Shown piece after piece: positions 1 through 5,246 of a stretch of 22,670 nt of DNA. The stretch comes from a virus: positions 1 through 22,670 of IMG/VR virus record IMGVR_UViG_3300031932_000005. One strand, given 5' to 3'. The position numbers were made by a program, and so were the translations under genes. The notes beneath the pieces are model-generated. The model was not told the DNA's origin. It did no database searches and saw only the letters and a list, made by a program, of their open reading frames with translations. Every line of letters starts with the position of its first letter. The first letter of the stretch is position 1.

Positions 1-42
1 TATAATTGTATCGTTACAATTATAATTGTATGTATAATTGTA
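1..42. repeat. Cluster of TATAATTGTA motifs
   Basis: Three direct copies of TATAATTGTA lie at 1-10, 21-30 and 33-42, with one inverted copy at 15-24. Positions 15-30 therefore form a perfect 16-bp palindrome. The same 10-mer recurs three times at 2995-3048 within longer direct repeats. It could be a binding site for a replication or partition protein, or repeated -10-like elements. The cluster is cut by the window edge. Confidence 0.6.
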
Positions 43-59
43 TTGGTTGAACTTTAACT

Positions 60-90
60 GGTGCTATAGTTTTTTAGCTGTTATAGCACC
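60..90. other. Perfect inverted repeat, hairpin of unknown role
   Basis: GGTGCTATA at 60-68 pairs perfectly with TATAGCACC at 82-90 across a 13-nt loop containing a T6 run. The following bases (GCCTTAAAAACAAGG) contain a second small hairpin, CCTT/AAGG. No T-tract follows on the plus strand, so it is not a convincing intrinsic terminator. Between here and 168 I see no gene. Confidence 0.45.
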
Positions 91-167
91 GCCTTAAAAA
101 CAAGGATTGAAACTAAGCTCCTATAGCAGCAGCTAACCCTGAAATTATAGCCTTAAGAACAAAATCC

Positions 168-200
168 AAAAAAAATAGAAGGATAAAAAATCCTTCTATT
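168..200 (-). terminator. Intrinsic terminator of the leftward 57-aa gene
   Basis: AATAGAAGGAT (174-184) and ATCCTTCTATT (190-200) form a perfect 11-bp stem with an A5 loop. On the minus strand the stem is followed by a T-run (plus-strand A's at 168-175). The stop codon of the 196-369 gene lies inside the stem. Confidence 0.8.
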
Positions 201-369
201 CTTCCCATTTTAGATCGAATTCTTCCCACTTTGGGAATGTGAAGTATTCAAAATCTTTTCTAATTTCTTCAGGCACTTCAGGCGAAAAATCTTCAAAGTA
301 ACCATCATCGTCAAATATCAAGTCTATTTCTTCCCCTAATTTTGTTGTCCATGTTGCTTTTTTTACCAT
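196..369 (-). CDS. Small, strongly acidic protein of unknown function
   Basis: This leftward ORF encodes 57 aa, beginning MVKKATWTTKLGEEID and ending FDLKWEE. I counted about 18 Asp/Glu against 7 Lys/Arg, with five Phe and three Trp. No family is recognised. The gene is supported by a consensus promoter (417-445), a purine-rich AAAGGG about 9-10 nt before ATG, and an intrinsic terminator overlapping the stop. It points away from the rest of the phage genes, like the 640-894 gene. Small acidic proteins of accessory phage loci can be DNA mimics or inhibitors of host systems, but nothing in the sequence proves that here. Confidence 0.75.
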   Translation of the reverse strand: MVKKATWTTKLGEEIDLIFDDDGYFEDFSPEVPEEIRKDFEYFTFPKWEEFDLKWEE

Positions 370-416
370 TTAAAATCAACCCTTTCTTTAATTTTTTTAT
401 TTTTTTTGTTAAGATC

Positions 417-445
417 ATTATATTATGTATTGCCTTTTTTGTCAA
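417..445 (-). promoter_or_regulatory. Consensus sigma-A promoter for the 57-aa gene
   Basis: Read on the minus strand, TTGACA (plus 440-445) and TATAAT (plus 417-422) are both perfect consensus hexamers separated by exactly 17 bp. They lie about 50 bp upstream of the ATG at 369. The remainder of 370-612 is T-rich and holds no gene I can support. Confidence 0.85.
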
Positions 446-612
446 GAGTTTTTTTGTATTTTTTTATATTTTTTTTAAAGTCCTGAAACAGTTGAAAATT
501 CAAGGGTTGAAGGTTATTTATAAGTATAAATATAAAATTAATTAGAAAAATAATTTAAGTAGGCAATTTATTTTAATAATTAAAATTATTTTGTAAGGTA
601 TGATTGGTTATA

Positions 613-641
613 TAAAAAAAAGAAGGTGCTATGACCTTCTT
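613..641 (-). terminator. Intrinsic terminator of the leftward 84-aa gene
   Basis: AAGAAGGT (620-627) pairs with ACCTTCTT (634-641) around a 6-nt loop. The minus-strand transcript then runs into a T-tract (plus A's at 614-620). The stem overlaps the stop codon of the upstream gene, as at 174-200. Confidence 0.8.
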
Positions 642-894
642 AATATTCCCTATAATTTAATTCTTTTATAGTGTCTATATCTAGTTTATCAACATCGTCA
701 TATCTGTTTATATTGCTAATTTCATTACAGTTGTTTATGCTATACATTTCATAGTAGTTATCGTAGATTATTATGAAATGAGTTTGGAATAGCTCTTCAC
801 ACTTGAATTTTTTAATTGCTTTAGATTCTTTGTTTAGTTGCTCCTCTATTGCTTTCGTGTGCATCTGTTTAATACTATTATAGTCTTTTTTCAT
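640..894 (-). CDS. Hypothetical protein, 84 aa
   Basis: The leftward ORF starts MKKDYNSIKQMHTKAIEEQL and ends KELNYREY. AAAGGAG lies at good spacing before the ATG, and an intrinsic terminator overlaps the stop. The first 30 residues are charged and helix-prone (many Lys/Glu). The remainder has hydrophobic and aromatic strands (FIIIYDNYYEMYSI) followed by an acidic tail. No family is recognised. An AT-rich promoter region with a TATAAT-like -10 is present near plus 925, but its -35 is weak. With the 57-aa gene it forms a leftward pair, each with its own terminator. Confidence 0.75.
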   Translation of the reverse strand: MKKDYNSIKQMHTKAIEEQLNKESKAIKKFKCEELFQTHFIIIYDNYYEMYSINNCNEISNINRYDDVDKLDIDTIKELNYREY

Positions 895-998
895 TTTTTA
901 ACAACTCCTTTAATTTTTTTTATCTATATTATATATTTCAAATAATTTTGATATTTTTTTGGTTAGGAAATGGAATAATATTACAATAGATATGGAAC

Positions 999-1058
999 TG
1001 TGGATAACTCTGTGGAAAAGTTGTGGATAATGTGGATATGTGGGTAAAATGTGGATAA
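999..1058. other. DnaA-box cluster, putative replication origin
   Basis: TGTGGATAA, the complement of the DnaA box TTATCCACA, occurs perfectly at 999-1007, 1022-1030 and 1050-1058. Near matches lie at 1011-1019 (TGTGGAAAA), 1031-1039 (TGTGGATAT) and 1039-1047 (TGTGGGTAA). All six have the same orientation within 60 bp. An inverted perfect box lies at 1597-1605. Clusters like this mark replication origins opened by host DnaA. The initiator-like gene at 2120-2821 fits with this. No gene is convincing between 895 and 1851. Confidence 0.65.
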
Positions 1059-1080
1059 GTTGAAGTTGCGGAAGTCATCT

Positions 1081-1154
1081 GGAAAATTTTTCCTGTTACA
1101 ATTCGAATTTGCGGAAAAATAGTTCGGAAATTCGGAAAATATTTCCCGGGAAAT
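1081..1154. repeat. Cluster of palindromes and GGAAA/TTTCC repeats
   Basis: GGAAAATTTTTCC (1081-1093) is an inverted repeat. ATTCGAAT (1101-1108) and ATTTCCCGGGAAAT (1141-1154) are perfect palindromes. GGAAAATATTTCC (1134-1146) is a near-palindrome, and TTCGGAAA-type repeats lie between. The cluster directly follows the DnaA-box array, so it could be origin structure or binding sites for a dimeric protein. Confidence 0.5.
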
Positions 1155-1429
1155 ACAATATAACTATTTTACAATATTTACCAATAGTTATATTCAAAAG
1201 GTAAAAACATTGATTTTCTATAATAATGAAACTTAATACATATTTTGTTGCATTATTAATATCCTTTATAACCATTGGAATTGCTATATTTGAAGCCAAT
1301 TTATATAATTGTGTATAATACATATTATACATTTTTTTCATAAGTACCCGGGGTATTTTACATTCTTTACCAGCAACAAAATATCTATTATGGGTATAGT
1401 ACATCCATTTCCACACCCATAAAAAAATT

Positions 1430-1784
1430 AGCAACCCCTAAATTAACTATCGTAAACCCTAGTATTTTCAATACTTTTACCCATTTTTAACCCTTATTTT
1501 CCACCTATCGGCCTTTTATCGTTAAACCTTAGTAATTTCAACGCTTCAATCCACTTCAACACCAAAAACTATCCTTTTAATCGTCAAATCACCAACTTAT
1601 CCACAACCATACAAAATCACACTCAAACAATTGAAATAACTACATTTCACCAATATTACTAAAAAACAATCACGATAACACACCTAAAACAACTCACAAT
1701 TTATACAAAAAACAACCTCAAACCCAATAAACAACTACGTTTCACTACATTTTCTATCGCAAACAGCAAAATTATAAAATATAC
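1430..1784. other. G-depleted, non-coding strand-asymmetric region
   Basis: Over about 350 bases the plus strand holds only about 14 G, by eye, while C stays common. Both strands are non-coding here. The DnaA-box side (960-1080) is the opposite, G-rich and C-poor. A perfect DnaA box (TTATCCACA) lies at 1597-1605, and related TTCCAC and ATCCAC words occur near 1498 and 1549. Such a switch of strand composition is typical of an origin or of single-strand-initiation regions. Confidence 0.55.
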
Positions 1785-1812
1785 TTTACATTTTAAAAAT
1801 TTATGATAAAAT
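1785..1812 (+). promoter_or_regulatory. Putative promoter of the initiator operon
   Basis: TTTACA (1785-1790) and TAAAAT (1807-1812) are separated by 16 bp, just upstream of a short leader ORF and the 1936-2821 genes. The region is AT-rich, so the match is suggestive only. Confidence 0.4.
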
Positions 1813-1851
1813 ATAATTTGTAAAGGAATGTTTATATGGGAGGGGATATTT

Positions 1852-1875
1852 ATGATCATAAAACCTGAAACATGA
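1852..1875 (+). CDS. Possible 7-aa leader peptide (MIIKPET)
   Basis: A very strong purine-rich ribosome binding site (GGGAGGGG, 1838-1845) precedes ATG at 1852 by 6 nt. The ORF is only seven codons (MIIKPET), ending TGA, with TAG directly after. It lies between the putative promoter and the DUF5659/initiator genes, so it could regulate them by translation attenuation. It may also be the degraded start of a lost gene. Confidence 0.35.
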   Translation: MIIKPET

Positions 1876-1935
1876 TAGGTAATAACAATAATATAAATAA
1901 CCGTGTATATTCTGCATATGAAGGGAGTAGTAAAT

Positions 1936-2103
1936 TTGGAAAACAGTAAAATTTATATTTATAATTTTAAGCAAGCAGAATTTTATATTAAAGAAGGTAT
2001 AAAACCATTAGAAATTAATATCAACCCTAAAACAAGAAAAATTTATTTTATCTTTAACAGAGAAGAAACAAATAATGCTTATATGAAATGGGTTAATAAT
2101 TAA
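1936..2103 (+). CDS. DUF5659-like small protein
   Basis: From the TTG at 1936 this encodes 55 aa with the pattern IYIYNFKQAEFYIKEGIKPLEI followed by KTRKIYFIFNREETNNAYMKW. That resembles DUF5659-type small proteins common on clostridial plasmids and phages. TTG is preferred over the in-frame GTG at 1903 or ATG at 1918, because AAGGGAG (1921-1927) is correctly spaced for it and the upstream codons do not fit the family start. The function of this family is unknown. The gene lies 16 bp upstream of the initiator-like gene and is probably co-transcribed with it. Confidence 0.6.
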   Translation: MENSKIYIYNFKQAEFYIKEGIKPLEININPKTRKIYFIFNREETNNAYMKWVNN

Positions 2104-2119
2104 AAGGAGGATTTTTATA

Positions 2120-2821
2120 TTGAAGATAAGTTATATTCAAATGCCAAATAACTTAATTTTAGACACAAATCTTAATACTAAAGCTAAATATTTATATCTT
2201 GTATTAAAAATGAGTTCTACAGACAACATATCAATAATATACACTAAAACTTTACTTAAAAAACTACAATGGAGTAATACAAAAACATTAAAAAAATATT
2301 TAACCCAACTTAAACATCAAGGATATATACAATATGACTTTAATAAGTTACCAAAACACAAACCAATGGAAATAAAGCTTTTACCAAAGGGATATTACAC
2401 TGAACTTGATAGAGAAATTATACATAAAACAATTGAAATATGTAAAGCAGTAAAAATAATAAGATACACTAAAGACAACAATAACAACAATATAAAAAAA
2501 GAAGTATTAGCTGATCTTAAAGAAGATGCTATTATACTACTGTATCTATATGAAATGTATTATAATGAAAATTTTAGTTGTGGTTATGCTTGCCCAAGTT
2601 ATGAGCATATATATAAAACATTAAAAATAAGACAACAAAACATTACTGCTATAAACAAAACACTACATGACAACTATATATGTAAATGTATTTCTGGAAC
2701 ATACCATCAAGATGATGATGGTAACATAAGACAGCACAACAACAGATATATACCTAATAAAATAGTAACAGAAGATGGTAAAACAAGATATAAAAGACAC
2801 AAAGTAAAAAACAAGATATAA
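2120..2821 (+). CDS. Putative replication initiator with two winged-helix domains
   Basis: The 233-aa protein starts at TTG with AAAGGAGG 9-10 nt upstream. Residues 1-75 (YIQMPNNLILDTNLNTKAKYLYLVL, then TKTLLKKLQWSNTKTLKKYLTQLKHQGYI) look like an HTH_36-type winged helix. Residues about 130-195 repeat the pattern (EDAIILLYLYEMYYNE, then ACPSYEHIYKTLKIRQQNITAINKTLHDNYI). The tail is basic (RYKRHKVKNKI). Tandem winged helices are the layout of iteron-binding plasmid initiators. The repeats downstream (2865-3054) and DnaA boxes upstream (999-1058) support that role. A DnaD-like loader or a transcription factor is the alternative. Confidence 0.55.
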   Translation: MKISYIQMPNNLILDTNLNTKAKYLYLVLKMSSTDNISIIYTKTLLKKLQWSNTKTLKKYLTQLKHQGYIQYDFNKLPKHKPMEIKLLPKGYYTELDREIIHKTIEICKAVKIIRYTKDNNNNNIKKEVLADLKEDAIILLYLYEMYYNENFSCGYACPSYEHIYKTLKIRQQNITAINKTLHDNYICKCISGTYHQDDDGNIRQHNNRYIPNKIVTEDGKTRYKRHKVKNKI

Positions 2822-2864
2822 AAACAAAACCATAAACACAACATACCAACAACAACATACATAT

Positions 2865-2892
2865 CAAATTAACAGTTTTTTATGTTAATTTG
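2865..2892. repeat. 10-bp perfect inverted repeat after the initiator gene
   Basis: CAAATTAACA (2865-2874) and TGTTAATTTG (2883-2892) are perfect complements around an 8-nt T-rich loop. The arm shares the TGTTAAT core with the tandem repeat that follows. It is either an initiator-binding palindrome or a weak terminator; there is no T-tract after the stem. Confidence 0.5.
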
Positions 2893-2901
2893 AGAAAGAA
2901 T

Positions 2902-2950
2902 AATGTTAATAATATAATGTTAATAATATAATGTTAATAATATAATGTTA
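2902..2950. repeat. 14-bp tandem repeat, 3.5 copies
   Basis: The unit AATGTTAATAATAT is repeated exactly at 2902-2915, 2916-2929 and 2930-2943, with a half copy at 2944-2950. It lies between the initiator-like gene and the 22-bp repeats. It may be an iteron array or an AT-rich unwinding element. Confidence 0.75.
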
Positions 2951-2990
2951 AATAATAAAGATTTATACTTTTACACTTATACGTTATTAT

Positions 2991-3054
2991 AAGGTATAAT
3001 TGTAAATCGGATAAGGTATAATTGTACATCGGATAAGGTATAATTGTAAGTCAT
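2991..3054. repeat. 22-bp direct repeats (iteron-like)
   Basis: Units begin AAGGTATAATTGTA at 2991, 3013 and 3035. The first two are 22 bp with one difference, and the third matches for about 16 bp. A 22-bp spacing is close to two helical turns, so copies face the same side of the DNA, as iterons do. The 10-mer TATAATTGTA inside each unit also forms the cluster at 1-42. Placement after a two-winged-helix protein suggests initiator or partition-protein binding. Confidence 0.7.
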
Positions 3055-3089
3055 GGAAAATATATTGAAAAATGGATGGGTTTTTAGTT

Positions 3090-3407
3090 ATGAGATATAG
3101 TGGATTTACCAATGAAGTTAAGAAAATTATTAACATAGAGAATCTTAGTTATAATATAGTAAATAGGTTTTTAGGACTTTGTTATGACAAATATATTTAT
3201 TAAAAAGAGTATTCTAAGTTAGAAAAAATACACAAACCTGAAGAAGTTTTGTTTGTATTAAGAAATGCTAAATATTTTGTTGAAAGTTATGATGAATATG
3301 AGAATTTGCAGCATAAAATTAATAACTGCATATCTTCTACTAAAAGAAATTTGGAATATGGAATTTTTGATAGTGTAGAAGAAATTGAAGAAGATTTTGA
3401 AATATAA
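3090..3407 (+). pseudogene. Small ORF interrupted by an in-frame TAA
   Basis: One frame is open from ATG 3090 (MRYSGFTNEVKKIINIENLS) to TAA 3405 except for a single TAA at 3201-3203, after residue 37. The downstream part (KEYSKLEKIHKPEEVLFVLRNAKYFVESYDEYENLQHKINNC, ending EEIEEDFEI) is clearly protein-like, helical and acidic. It has no obvious start or ribosome binding site of its own. The full product would be about 105 aa with no family recognised. The site upstream of 3090 is weak (GGATGGG). The likeliest reading is a nonsense mutation in a small phage gene; readthrough or a sequence error is possible. A strong terminator follows. Confidence 0.5.
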
Positions 3408-3421
3408 TTATAAATATTAGA

Positions 3422-3453
3422 AAATAACCCCATTTTCGGGGTTATTTCTTTTT
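3422..3453 (+). terminator. Strong intrinsic terminator
   Basis: AAATAACCCC (3422-3431) and GGGGTTATTT (3438-3447) form a perfect 10-bp stem with a 6-nt loop, followed by CTTTTT. It ends the left-arm transcript. Confidence 0.9.
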
Positions 3454-3462
3454 CTTTATTAT

Positions 3463-3504
3463 AGGAGGTGGTAATTTGGTAATAAATTTAGCATAGCCAC
3501 CTTC
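3463..3504 (+). promoter_or_regulatory. Sequestered ribosome binding site with 6-codon ORF
   Basis: AGGAGGTGG (3463-3471) precedes TTG 3476 by 4 nt. The ORF (MVINLA) stops at TAG 3494-3496. Directly after it, CCACCTTC (3497-3504) can pair with the ribosome binding site, closing a hairpin over the mini-ORF. It could be the remnant of a lost gene or a small translational regulatory element. The stretch from 3505 to 3620 holds nothing I can name. Confidence 0.3.
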
Positions 3505-3622
3505 ATATTTTGTATTATTTTTAATATCTTTAATACATTATATGAAAATTATACCAAAATGTTTACTATTTTTAAAGAATTTTTCTTTATTTTTGTAGAT
3601 TATTTTTTATTATTATAGATTT

Positions 3623-3652
3623 TTGCACAAAATTAAATAACTAGGATATAAT
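3623..3652 (+). promoter_or_regulatory. Promoter of the XRE regulator
   Basis: TTGCAC (3623-3628) and a perfect TATAAT (3647-3652) are 18 bp apart, just upstream of the regulator gene. The -35 overlaps the palindrome TTTTGCACAAAA (3621-3632), a possible operator. Confidence 0.65.
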
Positions 3653-3674
3653 ACTAAGTAAGGAGGTTTTGTAT

Positions 3675-3890
3675 ATGGGAATTTCATATAGAAAATTAAG
3701 AATATTGCTTGCTGAACGTAATATAAAACCTACTGATATTGTTAAAAACACTTCTATTAGTTGGACTTCTATGACTAAGATAAATAATGACCAGTCTGTA
3801 AATCTTTCTACACTTGAAGAAATATGTAAGTTTTTAAAGTGTGATTTTGGTGATATAGTTGAATATGTAGATGACTCTACTGAAAAGTAG
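3675..3890 (+). CDS. XRE/Cro-type transcriptional regulator
   Basis: This 71-aa protein is a compact Cro/CI-type helix-turn-helix. The core is YRKLRILLAERNIKPTDIVKNTSISWTSMTKI, then NLSTLEEICKFLKCDFGDIVEYV, the usual layout of small phage and plasmid repressors. ATG 3675 is chosen because AAGGAGG (3660-3666) is 8 nt upstream; the in-frame TTG at 3669 is too close. The gene is a self-contained unit with its own promoter and a terminator overlapping its stop. It probably binds palindromes in its own and neighbouring promoters (3621-3632, 3931-3941), which is an inference. Confidence 0.85.
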   Translation: MGISYRKLRILLAERNIKPTDIVKNTSISWTSMTKINNDQSVNLSTLEEICKFLKCDFGDIVEYVDDSTEK

Positions 3891-3904
3891 AGTTTTTATG
3901 TTTT
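3874..3904 (+). terminator. Intrinsic terminator after the XRE gene
   Basis: ACTCTACT (3874-3881), a GAAA tetraloop and AGTAGAGT (3886-3893) form a perfect 8-bp stem followed by TTTT and TTTTT. The gene's stop codon (3888-3890) lies within the stem. Confidence 0.85.
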
Positions 3905-3928
3905 TAATAACAAAATTATAAAAAATTC

Positions 3929-3957
3929 TTGACAATTTGTCTATTTTATGGTAATGT
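3929..3957 (+). promoter_or_regulatory. Promoter for the operon beginning with the zinc-ribbon gene
   Basis: TTGACA (3929-3934), a 17-bp spacer and TAATGT (3952-3957) precede a leader of about 80 nt. The palindrome GACAATTTGTC (3931-3941) overlaps the -35 and is a plausible repressor operator. The leader has an AGGAGGTG site and a tiny TTG-started basic ORF (3985-4020, MKKFRQQKYNK) that may not be real. Confidence 0.65.
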
Positions 3958-4041
3958 GTAAGTAGGAGGTGAGAAGGGTATTTTTTGAAAAAGTTTAGAC
4001 AACAAAAATATAATAAATAATAGAAAGGTGGTGTGATTAGT

Positions 4042-4221
4042 GTGGATGTTTTTTTAAATGAACAATGTAGTATATGTGGCATGTATTTTCAAAATATCAA
4101 AGATGTTTTTGTTGATATTAAAAGCGACAATTATGTTTGTATTAATTGTGCTATAAATTACGGATTAAATATTATTCATTGTTTAGATTATCATGAATAT
4201 GAGGAGGATGAAACTTGTTAA
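4042..4221 (+). CDS. Small zinc-ribbon protein
   Basis: The 59-aa product has two CxxC pairs (C9/C12 and C33/C36), with further Cys and His and an acidic HEYEEDE tail. That is a typical zinc ribbon or treble-clef fold. GTG 4042 is preferred over GTG 4033, because AAAGGTGG ends at 4030 and leaves only 2 nt to the upstream codon; both remain possible. The stop overlaps the start of the CoiA-like gene by 7 nt, and the GAGGAGGA site for that gene lies inside this one, so the two are translationally coupled. Function unknown; it may bind nucleic acid or assist the nuclease. Confidence 0.65.
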   Translation: MDVFLNEQCSICGMYFQNIKDVFVDIKSDNYVCINCAINYGLNIIHCLDYHEYEEDETC

Positions 4222-5246
4222 CTTGTAAAGTAGGTCAAAAAATAGTAAACACAATAGATTATGATGAAAATAAATTGAGACAATGGTCTAATAAAGGAAT
4301 ACTCAAATGTCCAGTTTGTAATTCACAAATGGTATATAAAAATGGTGAAATTAAAATTGCACATTTTGCACATAAAAATAAAGAAGATTGTATTTATACG
4401 TTTTATGAGAATGAAACAAAAGAACATCATTTAATGAAAGTGTATACATATAAATGGTTAAAACAGTTACCATTAGTAAAAAATTTACAACTTGAATATT
4501 ATATAAAAGAAACAAAACAGCGACCAGATATTTATTTTGAAATGTTTGACAACAAATATGTAATTGAGTTACAAGCTAATCCAATTACAGTTAAAGAATA
4601 TAAAAAAAGACATGAATTATATAGTTTAAATAATATTATAGATATTTGGATTTTAGGATTTGATAATTATAATATACAGAAAAATTATATTTTAAAAAAG
4701 TTTAAAGCATTACAAGAATATATATTAAAACATAATGATTGGCTTTATCATTTAGATGTATGGAATAACAAAATTATAAAATATAAAAAATCAGTGTTTG
4801 AGTTTGGTGATGCATTTTTTATACAAGATATTAATGATATTAATAATTTTTATATTGATATTTTTGGAAATATAATATTAAATGAACAGATTTTAAAAGA
4901 TTTTATATATAAATACAATTCTTATAAAGAATATAAAATAAATAAAACAAATAAATTATTATTAGAGCAACAGAAATTATATAATAAAACAATTAAACAA
5001 ATTAAAATTGACAGAGTTAATGAGTTAATAAAATTTAAAAAAGTTAAATTATATTATAATTATGATTTTATGGTTCACTCACATAAAAATGAAAAATTTA
5101 TAGCCATGCCTAAGATAAAAAATACAATAAATGATTTTATTTATTATCTTGAAAGAATTCCAAAATTTCAAAAGGTTGTACCTATTTATGTATTACATCA
5201 TACTTGGATTATAGATTTAATAAAAAATAGGAGGTATGACAGATAA
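4215..5246 (+). CDS. CoiA-like PD-(D/E)xK nuclease
   Basis: The 343-aa protein starts at TTG 4215. An N-terminal zinc-binding segment (CPVC at 32-35, then IAHFAHK with H50 and H53) is followed by KEHHLMK (70-75). The nuclease core has RPDIYFE (D105) and VIELQ (E118, Q120). This is the pattern of competence protein CoiA and its phage and plasmid relatives, a restriction-endonuclease-fold family. The C-terminal half is lysine- and tyrosine-rich without a recognised domain. In a phage it may process recombination intermediates or act on foreign DNA; neither is shown. It overlaps both neighbours (4215-4221 and 5236-5246), so this is a tightly coupled operon. Confidence 0.8.
   Translation: MLTCKVGQKIVNTIDYDENKLRQWSNKGILKCPVCNSQMVYKNGEIKIAHFAHKNKEDCIYTFYENETKEHHLMKVYTYKWLKQLPLVKNLQLEYYIKETKQRPDIYFEMFDNKYVIELQANPITVKEYKKRHELYSLNNIIDIWILGFDNYNIQKNYILKKFKALQEYILKHNDWLYHLDVWNNKIIKYKKSVFEFGDAFFIQDINDINNFYIDIFGNIILNEQILKDFIYKYNSYKEYKINKTNKLLLEQQKLYNKTIKQIKIDRVNELIKFKKVKLYYNYDFMVHSHKNEKFIAMPKIKNTINDFIYYLERIPKFQKVVPIYVLHHTWIIDLIKNRRYDR

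Noticed and set aside
46-112. GTTGAACTTTAAC followed by GGATTGAAAC, resembling parts of CRISPR repeats
   Set aside because: Each piece occurs once, with a hairpin between them and no regular repeat-spacer spacing or cas genes. Most likely a chance likeness.
342-545. Rightward 67-aa ORF rich in Phe and Ile
   Set aside because: Made of T-rich promoter and leader DNA antisense to a well-supported leftward gene. It has no ribosome binding site and overlaps a consensus promoter on the other strand.
1096-1434. Leftward 112-aa ORF
   Set aside because: Starts at TTG with no properly spaced ribosome binding site and runs through the palindrome cluster of the origin-like region. Composition is more like open non-coding AT-rich DNA, though a decayed gene cannot be excluded.
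3985-4020. 11-codon basic ORF (MKKFRQQKYNK) in the leader of the zinc-ribbon gene
   Set aside because: Too short and with poorly spaced ribosome binding site; no sign of conservation can be judged from one sequence.
3834-4082. Leftward ORF over the XRE terminator and following promoter
   Set aside because: Antisense to supported genes, a terminator and a promoter; no ribosome binding site.
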